From NCBI GenBank assembly GCA_000469685.2, contig LS997565.1:35561145-35625144 (forward strand): a DNA stretch of 64,000 nt, read 5' to 3'. The translations under genes and the position numbers were made by a program. Shown one piece after another: positions 10,970-21,517 of the stretch; within the stretch, counting starts at the first letter, position 1; each line of letters begins with the position of its first letter. This DNA comes from Haemonchus contortus. Lineage: Eukaryota; Nematoda; Chromadorea; Rhabditida; Trichostrongylidae. The notes beneath the pieces were generated by a model. That model worked only from the letters and a program-made list of their open reading frames with translations. It did not search any database and had not been told where the DNA came from.

Positions 10970-11470
10970 GCGTGCGTAGTACAACGGGTACAATAAGCAG
11001 ATGACAATTTCATTTACTTCTTGCTGTTGGGTTACGACCGCTACCCAGCACAGTATATAACTCATGAAGACCTTCCTTCTTCAATATCGTTACGAAATTA
11101 AACCGCCAGTAATCTGGAATTTTCAACAGATGACATGTCTGTAAAGAAAAGTGCATTGATAACGATATCTGGTACTGGTGTTATAACACTCGAAACACTT
11201 GTGAGTATCCCCCAAGTTTTTGGTCGCCTAACAGTTGAGCCCTCCACAGTATTTACTTTTGAGATCGAGAGCATAAGATCGAATTTCTATCTAAAGGCGT
11301 AAGCACGGACTTACACTGCATACCGTTTGCACTGTCTTGTTAGTCTTGTGTCAAACTTCATGTGCGGGGAATTATTATTTGTTCCAAAGGAGGAGTAGAG
11401 AGTTAGCCGAATCTACGACATTGTCAAGGAAGGAGGGATGTTTGGCTTAAGTCGAACGACTCGCCTGGTA
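10970..11470 (+). repeat. hairpin repeat, copy C
   Basis: It runs from AATAAGCAGATGA through GACCGCTACCCAGCA, the CCCCCAAG block and AAAGGCGTAAGCAC to AAGGAGGGATG and the hairpin 11440-11457. Here the stem sequence differs at many positions from copy A, yet all seven pairs can form (two as G.T). A second short hairpin, GCACGC-TTTA-GCGTGC, lies just upstream at about 10958-10973. Confidence 0.78.
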
Positions 11471-11547
11471 TACGCTCAGAGCGAGGAACGGGTAAACTAC
11501 CACTAGAGCATCGACACACAAACATACTATTAGTGCGAGAAAATTTA

Positions 11548-12176
11548 GGTTAAGTCATAAGTTCTCGGACAAAGTGTTAGTGATGACTTCTAGTGATCAT
11601 AACTTGGGAAAGAGGTGACAATCATGAGCGCGCGTAGCATCAATATATAGAGTATTAGAAGCTCTTCAAAATACATATTGTCAAACACACCAAACCGTTT
11701 CCTTCCCTGCCCCATGACTTCAAGCCGTCGCAACTCCACCTCCGCATACCATCCTATTTCTTTCAACTGGCGGAGATCGATAGACGTATGAAGGAAGTTT
11801 GCAAGAAGGTCGCTCCTGCTAGATGCACAATTTACAGGTGGCACTCGAAGTTCACTTCAGACGACTATTCCATCGAAGAAGAAGGTCGTCCGGGACGCTC
11901 AATGGAGTTGGACTTGGACGTGCTGCGGAGCCACGTGGAAGCTGATCCTTACCAAACTACTTGTTAACTGGTAGTCACTCCTGGAAAGTCAGTCCACAGT
12001 TATTCGTAGGTTGAAGTCAAGCGGCGAGGTGCGAAAGCTTGGTCGTTGATCATGCGTTGAAGCAGTATGATATGGATTGCCACGCCGAAATGGCATACCA
12101 TTTTGTCCCCTCTTCAGCGAGTTATGATCTCTACGAGTCATCACTATCACATTGTCCGAGGACTTATCGCTCAACC
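11548..12176 (+). mobile_element. internally deleted mariner element
   Basis: Terminal inverted repeats of about 70 bp (left 11548-11618, right about 12106-12176) are similar but diverged. With the flanking TA they give the TTAGGTTRAG...ATAAGT.CTCGGAC pattern typical of mariner ends. TA lies outside both ends (11546-11547 and 12177-12178). The inside keeps only the N-terminal part of a transposase. At 629 bp it is about half the usual 1.3 kb. The right end abuts hairpin repeat copy F, so it inserted into or next to that older repeat. Confidence 0.87.
11749..12115 (+). pseudogene. mariner transposase N-terminal fragment
   Basis: Translation on the plus strand gives CTIYRWHSKFTSDDYSIEEE, then GRPGRS, then a LRSHVEADPYQTT segment. 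This is the mariner pattern of second HTH, the D(F/Y)S.ED/E..GRP linker and the IEADP..TT helix. Stops and frame changes follow (for example at about 11965), and the catalytic domain with its D,D34D triad is missing. It cannot encode an active transposase. Confidence 0.82.
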
Positions 12177-12189
12177 TATATGTGAACCA

Positions 12190-12230
12190 GTCGGATCGCC
12201 GGGCTTAGGCCGGACCTAATTCCTTACTTT
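12190..12230 (-). repeat. hairpin repeat, copy F (inverted)
   Basis: GCCGGGC and GCCGGAC (12198-12204 and 12209-12215) flank loop TTAG, with TCCGACTGG on the opposite strand as in copy E. Two of seven stem positions are unpaired. The mariner element's right TA lies 20 bp away. Confidence 0.45.
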
Positions 12231-12337
12231 TACAAAGTGGTTAGAAAATGTAGCGAATGTAGTTTCGCTTTTGTTCAACGGTGACAATAGGGCTTGAGTG
12301 CAGAGGAGGGGTAGTCGAACTACCTGTGCTGAGAATT

Positions 12338-12545
12338 GATTCTAGGCGAAAGAATATAGTTTTACCCTATGCCTCAGCAGGTGAGGAGCTTCGGGGTTGG
12401 GATGGACTAATTATTTCATTAGGGTGCAAAAAGCTAGGATGAGGTGGGAGTTGAATATTCAGTTGACTCACCCATCTCGGTGCTCCTGAAGCTCAGGTCG
12501 AAAAACTGAATGTTCTCGGCTAAGAAACGTTAATGAGCACAATTA
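12338..12545 (-). repeat. inverted repeat arm Q' (right)
   Basis: This is the reverse-complement counterpart of 7537-7740, with the same anchors in mirrored order. Mismatches are frequent, so the duplication is old. Confidence 0.8.
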
Positions 12546-12654
12546 TGGAGAAACTACCCTATATATCTCTCTCCAGCGCTCAATGTTGAAAAAAAGTGGA
12601 GGTCCCTCAATTACATTATCACATCCTGATACTGCGTAGACATACGCAGCTGCG

Positions 12655-12822
12655 CAGATTGAAATCACAAGTCTGAAGTACCCGCTTCACTTCACACTAC
12701 TTGCTTCACTCCGCAGTACTCTACTCCATTAACCTACCTACCGAGTTACTGCTTTATATATAAGGAGGAAATGTTGAGTAGAGTTAGGTTTCCCATATCA
12801 CTACCTTTATCGTATTCGTATG
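12655..12822 (-). repeat. inverted copy of unit P
   Basis: This is the reverse complement of about 6315-6483. It shares AAAGGTAGTGATATG, AACTSGGTGGGTAGG, GGAGTAGAGTA and GTACTGCGGAGTGAAG. Together with arm Q' it mirrors the order P...Q on the left, forming nested inverted repeats about 6.5 kb across. Confidence 0.8.
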
Positions 12823-13312
12823 TTGCACGGAGAGACACATCAAGTTACTGCTTTATAAATAAGAGAGATTACTTGGATACGAAAAGAGTGGATATTCCAG
12901 CCTGGCTTGACTAAGAATCAGACGTTATATCGAGCAGGCGGAAAAAGAGCATATAGCAAGGCAGATTCGAGGCTCTACGTTGGAAAAACATATTGCAAGG
13001 TGCAAGATCAACTGGCAAGCGACGAGGAGCGAGAGCATAGCAGTGAGTTGGCAGGGATTCTGGAGCGTCTCCCTTGCAGAACATCAGTACTGTGCTACTA
13101 GTTCGAACATTGTTATACGGTTTGAACACGTTGGGCGTCAAGACGTCCTTTGAGCCTTAACATTAAAACTTACCTATTAAAAATGGAAAGTTGATGCAGG
13201 AACATCGCTAAACTGTTTGATCGGAGGTAGAATCAATCACAATGCAATCAAACAGTCTTGAGTCTTGTTGGATGTTAAAGGGACGCGCTAGTTTGTGAGA
13301 ATCTATCGCCTG

Positions 13313-13387
13313 AGATAAAGAGGACCGCTCTGTCATGAAAAAGACTGCAATAGAAGAGAGTTGAGCAAGTGATATAGAAGCTTATCT
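13313..13387 (+). promoter_or_regulatory. two GATA-type sites upstream of MSP-domain gene
   Basis: AGATAA at 13313-13318 and TTATCT (AGATAA inverted) at 13382-13387 lie about 65-140 bp before the ATG at 13451. Sperm genes of Caenorhabditis are known to use GATA-factor sites near the start. Two six-base matches are weak evidence by themselves. Confidence 0.25.
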
Positions 13388-13450
13388 GACGATTCTTTTG
13401 AGCAAGGTTCATTTCTGCTTGATACACTTTCGCATTCTGTGGTCTGGACG

Positions 13451-16432
13451 ATGTCTCTGAACGTGGAGCCAGCCGTAGGCAATTTTCCAGCCACTGGAGG
13501 TAATGCAACGCATAACATTATTTCACTTGTCGATGCGAGGCTTGCTTTCAAGGTGGGACATTTTATTCGTTGAAACTTCACTTCTTAAGCCTACAGTGTG
13601 GCGCGATCCATTTAGCGAATGATTCAAAGAAATGTACTCATTCACATGATTGGAATATTACAGTTCTCATATTATTGAAACCTTTAATACAGGTGAAGTC
13701 ATCGAACAATGATCATTACCGCGTTCGACCAGTATATGGATTCGTTGATGGAAAGGTGATGAGTTTTACAGCTGTGGGGCTTTGAACCTATATTCTACGC
13801 GCGATAAATGTTGACGGCATAGTTAGGTTATGTACAGAGCTCGCGAGGTTATAATTACAAGTGGAGTTGCTCTTGAGAACTTTTCGTCACCCTCAAAATC
13901 TTGCTCCTTGATTTCACTGATTGCGCATCATTTTTCACTAATTCGCCGAAGAGGCCAATGCTAGCATTGGTTAGTTGGTATAATTGAATGGCTGTCTATG
14001 GTCATATGAATGTAAGAGGGCACAATCATAATCTCAGTATCATTTTCGCTGTACACCGCAGAATTGATGGGTTTGTTACTTTTATAAGATAACCTCCTCC
14101 TATTGATTGTACTACCACAACTACCGGCTCTTGGCTGGATAAACAGGCAAAGAATAGACTGCATATCCAGCATTCGTGGACAGGATAGCATATATGTATT
14201 GTTCGTTTCCTAATCTCTGTCCGTATTTTGTTCTACACTATATTTTGTTCGATGTTCATCCCTTTTAAGAAACAGATCTAGTGTATGCGATAGAGAGACC
14301 CTATTAGGGTTTTCGACGCGGACATAGGAGCAGCTAGTAGTTGCTGACTGGGACTAGAGGAATATTAGCATGGCCGAAGCAATGGAAACGAAAATACACT
14401 ACACTTAGCGGCCGGTACGACGCGCACGGTACAAAAGGGTAGCCTTTTGCGTGGCCTCTAGAATGCCTTAAGCCTGCGTTTGATGGTAGTGGCATGTCTT
14501 AGTTAGCCTTACGTTTGCTCTTTACTTTTATCAAGCGTTTACTTTATTAAAGTGGTGTCATTACACAAACATAGACCCCGCTTTCACGTGAAGGAATTGC
14601 AGGGGAAGGAGGTGACGATGGCGGTGATGCGGTTGGATCTCTTCCAAGTGCAGTAGTTGCTAAATTTTCCTGCCATCAGCTCTGCTTCTGGGCGCTGAAA
14701 AGCATGGAAGAGATGATAGTTTGGTAGGGTAGTTGTTGCTCTACAGGAAAGCCGTAGGGCTGCTGTATTTCTCAACTATTGACCTGTCGACTTGACTTTG
14801 CGATGCGACGGTGGGCGTTATCGAGGTGACAAATTATGCTAACTTGTTTTAATTGCTTCTTTGTCCTGCGGGAGACAGCTTGTAGTGTCTTTCATTCCGG
14901 CTCCAAAGCGCAAGCTCTTTGTAGACAAGTACGTCACAGAGCAGTATAACCTGCCAATTTCAGAAAGCCTAATCGTCTGAAAAAAGAACACAGGAGTTAG
15001 GATGAGTGGGTTAGTACCAGCGTAAGCTGAGAATGAACGTGTGGGTTTCATGGCCAGTGGACGACTTATCATCAGTTTGGCCGGGAAAGATGTTGCTATT
15101 CGGTAGCAAAGAGAGGCTCAAGCAGACAGTGGGGCACGCTGCTCTGTCAAAGTCTGCACTTTTTATTGATTATCGCTATGCAGTTGCGATCGGAAGCTAT
15201 TTGCACTGGTCTTGTCCTTTATCCATGAGACCTAATCTATTATATCCAATCATACAGCCTGAGAAGCGTACGAATTTTGCGACCCAGCCAATGAGTCCGA
15301 ATCAGTCCTTCACATTCCGTCATGCTTCGCGATGGTACTGTCTTGAAGGGAAGAAATATAAAGTTGAACGAGGAGCATGTGGTAACCATGAAACGACCTA
15401 GTATACTTACATATTTGTTCTGAAATATACTACCACATTGATGTAAAACGATGCACTTCAACAATGTACAATGATTGCATCACGATAGAGCTCTGAGAAA
15501 ATTTATTGCAATTGAAAATAAATAGAACAAATATATGCCCAGTTCACGAGAAACACGAACTGTAGCGGTCACAGCAGAGGTTACCTTTGCGCGTAAGTGG
15601 AGCTATAAATGGGAAAAGCCAAGAATTCTGTGTTCGGATGTCCTTGTCTGGATGTCTAGGTGCATGAATAAGGGGCAAAATCAATGAATAATCGGTGTTG
15701 ACCAGTGACAGTCAGAATGTTGTGTAATTATAAAGTGTTAATAAGTCAACTCGATTACCACGTGGAGCTTCGAATTCATAGAGGGTGGAATAGCAGAGGT
15801 ACAATGGCGAATTCGCTGCAGTGTTAGTGACCAAATCGACATACTAACGCTGAAAAAAATCACTGCAATTGTTTCGTAACTAACTTCATATCTATAGGTC
15901 AGCTGTCACGGGAAATAAATTGTGTGCTCGTCTTATAGTTTCGTCACGTCTTTGAGCTCAGAAACTCGAGGAACTCAATATTCTGAAAATCTAGGAGTCC
16001 GAACTGAAACTCTACCTAGTGTGAAACTCGATGCAGCCCACAATAACATGCACTACTAAGTCTCGAACTCGTCCAAATATGTTTTCGCCCCTTTTTTCGT
16101 TAAAGTTCGGCATTTTATGGGCTGGATTTGCTTGCTGCTTTGTCGAGCGTTTGCCCTTCAGGCTTATGCTTTCCAATGTTTTTACTTTTTTTCATGAATG
16201 TTTCATCAGGCTACAACGAAGCTTGAAATTGTTCGTCTCAGTGGACCTCCTAAGGAAGACAAGCTAGTTATTCAATGGGCAGAGGTATCTGACAAATTTG
16301 AACCCTCAGACATTGAACAGCCCAAATAAGGACCGTTATTTCAAGGTACCGCCGGAAGAAACCGATCCACAAGCACCATTTAAAGCAGGAGCTCAAGCAG
16401 GAGAAGTCATCTTACCGCTCAAGGCGGAATAG
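13451..16432 (+). CDS. MSP-domain protein, sperm-specific (SSP) type
   Basis: Four exons join in frame: 13451-13552, 13693-13755, 16210-16284 and 16346-16432, all phase 0, giving 108 residues, the usual length of nematode SSP-like proteins. Exon 1 encodes MSLNVEPAVGNFPATGG and LAFK. Exon 2 holds VKSSNNDHYRVRPVYGFVD, the signature core of the MSP beta-sandwich. Exon 3 has RLSGPPKEDKLVIQW and exon 4 ends GEVILPLKAE with TAG. Full-length MSP (about 127 residues) is the cytoskeletal polymer of crawling nematode sperm. The shorter SSP/MSP-domain proteins share the fold and their role is less certain. Introns are 140, 2454 and 61 nt and all are GT-AG. The large second intron contains a possible mariner fragment. 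The start is the first ATG and matches the family N-terminus. No break is seen. Confidence 0.93.
14584..14775 (-). pseudogene. possible mariner transposase C-terminal fragment
   Basis: On the minus strand the reading LPNYHLFHAFQ, then GKFSNY, resembles the DYHLF.ALQ...KKFSNY stretch just after the last catalytic aspartate of mariner transposases. It has N where the catalytic D is expected, and no flanking terminal repeats were found. It lies in intron 2 of the MSP-domain gene, on the opposite strand. The match is short, so chance is possible. Confidence 0.35.
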
Positions 16433-18765
16433 TTCCCTCCATCAAGTGTTCTTCAAAATAAATGATGCACATGAAAGCTAAGTGTAGTAGAGAATTGGAA
16501 CATTCAAATCATTATTGGTGTTATTGATTTGGCATAAAAAACGTTTTCACCCTAGAATGCAAGACTTGGTTTTATCTGTCTTTTCTTTCATCGGACGGAG
16601 GAACGCCTGGTTTCGAGCATACCGTACTGTTTAAGAGGAAGCTGATCTCTGTAGGTATTCTATCTTATTTCTATGTGTCACACAAGTTGCTGCAGTAATA
16701 GAGCAGGGTTGGCACAATTTGCACTCGAGCTCCAACGGGCGCAGGTCAGCACGCATCAGTGTTTTCTCAGCGATTACTGTGATCTTCCTTCGAAAGTTCA
16801 AACTTATGACCAAACCAAATAAATTGCCTGCATGAAAACACCACCGTAAGGCCGAGTGCCGCGCCCCGTTTGGGAACAAGGCCTCATCTTCGTGATCGAT
16901 TATACCTTGCATACCTGGCAATAAACATTACTCTCCTTAACACCTCTTGCGAGGTCATACGCTGAACAAAGTAGAAAGTGCACCCGCATTCACTGGTCTT
17001 CCTTATTTTTTTTTGGAATCAGATTCCGAAGGTCTGCCAGATATCTTCTTACTCTGATATGCTCATCACTTCTATTGTTAACGTTCTGAGCGCGCATGAT
17101 TAAGTGTGCCTGCAAGCCATGCGACCGTGCTCATAGCTCATGTGTACGTGTGCATACGTGTACTTGCGTGTATGCGGAAATGTGTTTTTATATGTGTATG
17201 TTTTCATTTAAGCACGTACTTCACCGCATACATACCTATAGTACTTACACATACATACGCACACATGAAGACTTACACATACATACATATACAAAAAATG
17301 GTTTCTAGCTGTATGAAGAAGGTGTTTATTTTTGTATATTACAACACACTACCGATCCAGTGAACGAAAATTGACGATGAACGAAACTGAGGCAGAGTAG
17401 GAGTAAGCAGTGCTGAAATCATACGAAAGAGTCTTAAATACATACACAAATACATACTCTCACTGTTAATAACAACCAAATTGTTTCCGCGAAGGCGAAA
17501 AGCTCACGTAAAAAAATGCGTCGGGAGGGGATCATAATCTCGTGAGAGGTAGCCATAAGTATCACAGGCATCTTAGAAAGCATGTCGTAATTCTTCTGAT
17601 GACTTCGCAACACTCTGAGAATAAATAAGAGTGTTTATAGAATGTACCTTGTGATGTGGCCCTTGCGTTCCCGAAGGAAATGGTGGAAGTGCTCGGGAAT
17701 GTTAACGTTTCAGTTGCTCTCGTGGAAAAACAGTTCTACGCAACCACTCCTAACTGCGACTTGAAGCCAGAACTTCTTAGAGAAAGCAAACAATAGCAAA
17801 CAAAAACAAGCAAACCATTAATGCGCTTAGGGTAAACGTAATTATTATCCGTTCACGCAGGAAATTGTCCTCGAGACATCATCTCATACGTGAGTTAGAC
17901 GATATGTGCGACAAATTTTAGAAGCGATTGTATGCGATCGCTAGAGTGCTCTCCTGAAGTCGTCTCATTACTTCCCGCAAATGATTTCCTGACGATGTTA
18001 GCAGCTTCAAAAGAATACTGAATTGAATTACTCCTAACCAAGATCGACTGAAACTTGAACTAGTTCGATAATTCGAAGGTTGAATGCGAAAGGAATAACC
18101 TATGCTATGCGCTGAACTACGCACTTTTCCGTAAATCAAAAACGGAAACGGCGGAAAATCTCTGAGCGGTAGACACTCAGAACATTCAGCAGGAACAGTG
18201 CTACGGCTACCAAAAACCAGTGTGGCTGGAATGTAGGATTCTCGACTTTTGATTATAGAAAACTTTGCATCATATGCGGTAGTTGGCACGATTCGATTTT
18301 GTGCTAGCTACCCGTAGTGTCTCACATATCAAGCAGCGAGAACAAGGGTATAGTGGAATCCAAGGACTCATAATCCCAGTCAGAAGATCGCACTTTGAAT
18401 TTTGTTAGGAATTCTCTACATTTTGACGATTACACGTTTGAAATAGGATTCCGTACTTCTTTTCATCTTGTATAAATGATTTTTTATGCCTGAAGAATGA
18501 AGTTGAAAGAAATGAAAGCTGATCACATCTGATGGACTTAGCAGAAAAAAACGTGAAGGCATTGGAAGTCAAACAGTGAGTGGTGCATGCATAAAAATTG
18601 CATGCGACCCGAGCGACGCATATCACAAAGCTCATAAGGTTGGTGGCGACCGACCGAGATTCTACTTCTCTGCATCTTCGAATGAATGAAACTTGCGAAT
18701 TCAAACGGTTGCTCACGCTGAAAAGAATATTGAGCTGCTGACTAGAGGCTTCGTGCTCCCAGAAA
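16433..18765. other. no supported gene; TG/CA-rich tract inside
   Basis: Besides the low-complexity tract at 17095-17300, I see only chance-length frames. A plus-strand frame at 17641-17796, after a TTTATAG acceptor-like site and ending in TAG, could be a terminal exon but has no recognisable family or partner exons. Confidence 0.4.
17095..17300. repeat. degenerate TG/CA low-complexity inverted tract
   Basis: TGTG/CGTG-rich sequence on the left is followed by CACA/CATA-rich sequence on the right, giving an imperfect inverted arrangement of about 200 bp with repeats of ACATACATAC. It is probably a decayed microsatellite. Confidence 0.6.
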
Positions 18766-18769
18766 TAAT

Positions 18770-19344
18770 TTGGATTCTCGTGATATCCTACTAGTTATGT
18801 TGAGGATTACGCGTGTGAAAATTTTGTGGATTACGGAAAACAGGCAGGCTGAGCGATAATTGCTATTATCATTAGGATCTCCCTTCTTATACAACAACAT
18901 TGTTAGTACTCCACGACGTGTTCACTTTGCATTCCAATAGGTCCCGAGAGAAGAGCCTACCCAGAGTCTGACGACAACTGGCGGAAGATGTTCTGATTTG
19001 ATTTTACCAGGACCAGATGCCGTATAGTACTTTATCGACATGTCGAATTCCCGAATGGAAAACTGTAGGAGCGATGTATCTATCAGTTTGCCTGAGATGG
19101 AAGGTAGGCAGGTAGACATGACTGGCAAGGAGATTAGAGTAGCAGTCCCACCCTCTCCCAGAACGACAAATGAAAGTCGACAATTGTAATTGACGAAGCT
19201 TAGGCGGGATTCCCAAGTTCCTTCCCGGTCTTTGGTGACAAGCTGCCCGTCGTGAATTAGTTTGGCTGATAAAACCCTCTCATCATTCAAATTCTCGTTC
19301 CTTCCGCCATGCGGTTCATACTCGATAATGTCAAAACTTATCAA
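18770..19344 (-). pseudogene. RTE-type LINE fragment, endonuclease-RT linker and RT start
   Basis: Three minus-strand frames together match a common nematode RTE-like LINE. They show FVNYNCRLSFVVLGEGGTAT, then SHVYLPTFHLRQ and IAPTVF..GIRHV in a second frame, then SGPGKIKSEHLPP back in the first. A further shift leads to LLYKKGDPNDNSNYR and SVIHKIFTRVIL. These correspond to the region before the RT domain, the TAPGPD.I.PEHL motif and the first RT blocks. The catalytic aspartates are beyond the preserved part. Several frameshifts and stops (including one after WNAK) make it dead. It is on the same strand as, but clearly different from, the LINE at 53.7-56.3 kb. Confidence 0.85.
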
Positions 19345-20679
19345 TAAAATGTAAAGATCTATGATTATACAAACTAAATGTGATTCGCAGTGTCCCCGGC
19401 TCTCCTTTCCACCTTCCTTTGCTGTGCAAAGACTTCACTTCAAGCCAGACTGCTTTTTCTACCGCTACAAGCAGTGTTTGATTGGTAAAGTTATCCCTGC
19501 GGTTCCCTGCGATTAGTGGGATTGTTGGACAACTTCTTAAGATAATCGTATTCTCTCCGGACTCTTCGAAATAAAGCTCTACAATTTATGAGATTTGTAT
19601 ACCTGAAGAATCACACTATCTTTTTTTGATATAAAATCCTCTCGGAGTTACCTGCATTTCACATCATAGTGCCAACCAACAATTTTTTGACGAATTAACG
19701 ACACCAACAGGATCTCCAATATGAAGGCAAACAAAAAGCCTTGATAATCCCGCCTACATACTTTATTTATACCTTAAATTACGGTAGCCTCCGCCCACCG
19801 TAAACTTCCTCACGACGCTTCCGCTCCGAGTGTCCCAGGCGAAGGAGTTTTGTTACAATCGGAAAATTCTTCTGACCGAAAGTTGATGATCGTGTCGAAC
19901 TTCGCTCATCTTCTGTTCTGCCGAAATTCGTAGTTGGCCTTGAGCTGTACTGTACGGATGTCTGACTAAGGGTGGGATCCCTTCGGCGCTGAGCAGGGCG
20001 TAATAAATTCTACCGGATATCATGCCTAAATGCAAACAATGCTATCTCTCAAATAACATACATGTTTATAAAATCGACTAGAGCACAAGTTGCTGAAATC
20101 GACAAGGGCATGATTTGCAGCAGTATCCATCACAATTACAAATTGAATTGTTACAAAAAAAGTGAGTGATGATCATTCGTTGTCCGCCTCGTCTCAATGA
20201 GAGGCACTCTGTAAAGCAGTTGTAGCCAAGGAGTCTAGTAGCGAGATGCTGGAAGAGATGTGATGAAAGGCGGCTATTTTTTGAAAGGCGGCTTCCGGGT
20301 TATGACCTTGTGTGACGAAGGGAGCCCATGGGAAAGAACGGTGTGCTAAAGCATGCGTAGATTGCTCACGAGTTCAAATAACAATTCTGGTGTGGCCTTT
20401 TAGTGGAGAATATGTACGTTCGAAGATTGGACAGGTGTGCTATTGGGTTAATGTCACGCTCCTGGCTACAATAGTAACACGGAACTATTTGGCCATTACC
20501 GTCAAGAGTATGTTGTGCTGTAAAAACCAAAAGCTATAAATCTATTCTTGCGTACGAGTAGTTCGGGTCGGCACAGTGGCATAAACATCCCAGTTCGTTG
20601 CAAACACATGACTATCCGACCCGCAAAGGAATTCACAACGTCCGCGCTCATAAAAGGAGCGCTCTTTGCTGTTCGATGC
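19345..20679. other. no supported gene
   Basis: No repeat landmark or family match was found. A plus-strand frame ending at 20539 includes a hydrophobic segment but has no other support. Confidence 0.4.
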
Positions 20680-21517
20680 CTATCCTTTGTTTAGTTGCGA
20701 AGAAGACTGTACAATAGCGACTGCTGGAGGAGTAGTGAGTAAGGACTGCAGGTGGTTCTCATTGAGAAATATGTTGACGTTGGTTTTCCTTGCGATAACA
20801 TGAAGAAATCGGAGATAAACAGAGCTCTCCAGGAATAGGATTTTAGACGATGCCTTTGTCTCTCCATCGTATGCGCGTTTGTTGAAAATCAAGAATCGCT
20901 ATCATGAAATAATTCGGATGCTCTGCTTATACAGAGTATGACATACGAAACTGTAGAAGACAGCGCCGTAATGGCGATGGCGTTTCGAGGCCAACAGTAA
21001 GGATTGCCAAGCGTAAGTGACAAAAGTTACAATCAATTGTTTCACAGAGGGGCTGAGCTTGCATGTTCGAGAGATGATGATGTTCTCATGTTCGAAGCTA
21101 TGCTTAACGCGAACGTCGTAAGCATGTAAACATACGCTTGCTGGAAACACTATCGTGGTGTCGTCATCAATAACTCGCGTTTCGACGCAGTGATACCGAG
21201 CACAGGCATGAGTGTCGGAGAAGTGGTAAACCTACGAATGGATATTTCACATTTGACGCACAAAACGTTCATGGGGCAGGTTTCGTACGGGGTTTCGAGG
21301 CTCTTAAAGGACATACCAGTTGAAAAACTATTGGCTTTATGACTAGCACAAGCACACTATTCGACACGCTAAGAAAGAAGCTTGTGATCACATCCATTTT
21401 CTCCGGTACCATGTTTTTTTCGTTGCGAGAAGGTTGTTTTGATATCATCGCCGTCCGACTCCCCTGCTTTTTAAACTCGCTGACTCTTGTCTTGACCGAT
21501 GTTTTGTACGAGTTCAT
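20680..21517 (-). CDS. possible three-exon gene, unknown membrane protein
   Basis: Three minus-strand exons with GT-AG borders and constant phase 0 could join: 21317-21517, 20947-21231 and 20680-20898, with introns of 85 and 48 nt. The product would be 234 residues from ATG 21517 to TAG. It has a basic N-terminal 40 residues, a hydrophobic segment (FFLSVSNSVLVLVIKPIVF), then a part with several cysteines (HACARYHC) and a second hydrophobic stretch. I recognise no family. Open frames of this size are expected by chance at this density, so only the matching splice phases and GTATGT donors favour it. Confidence 0.3.

Noticed and set aside
14853..15340. Nested minus-strand gene inside the MSP-domain intron, from three short frames with splice-like borders
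   Set aside because: The chain needs a weak acceptor and matches no family. Similar chains can be built elsewhere by chance.
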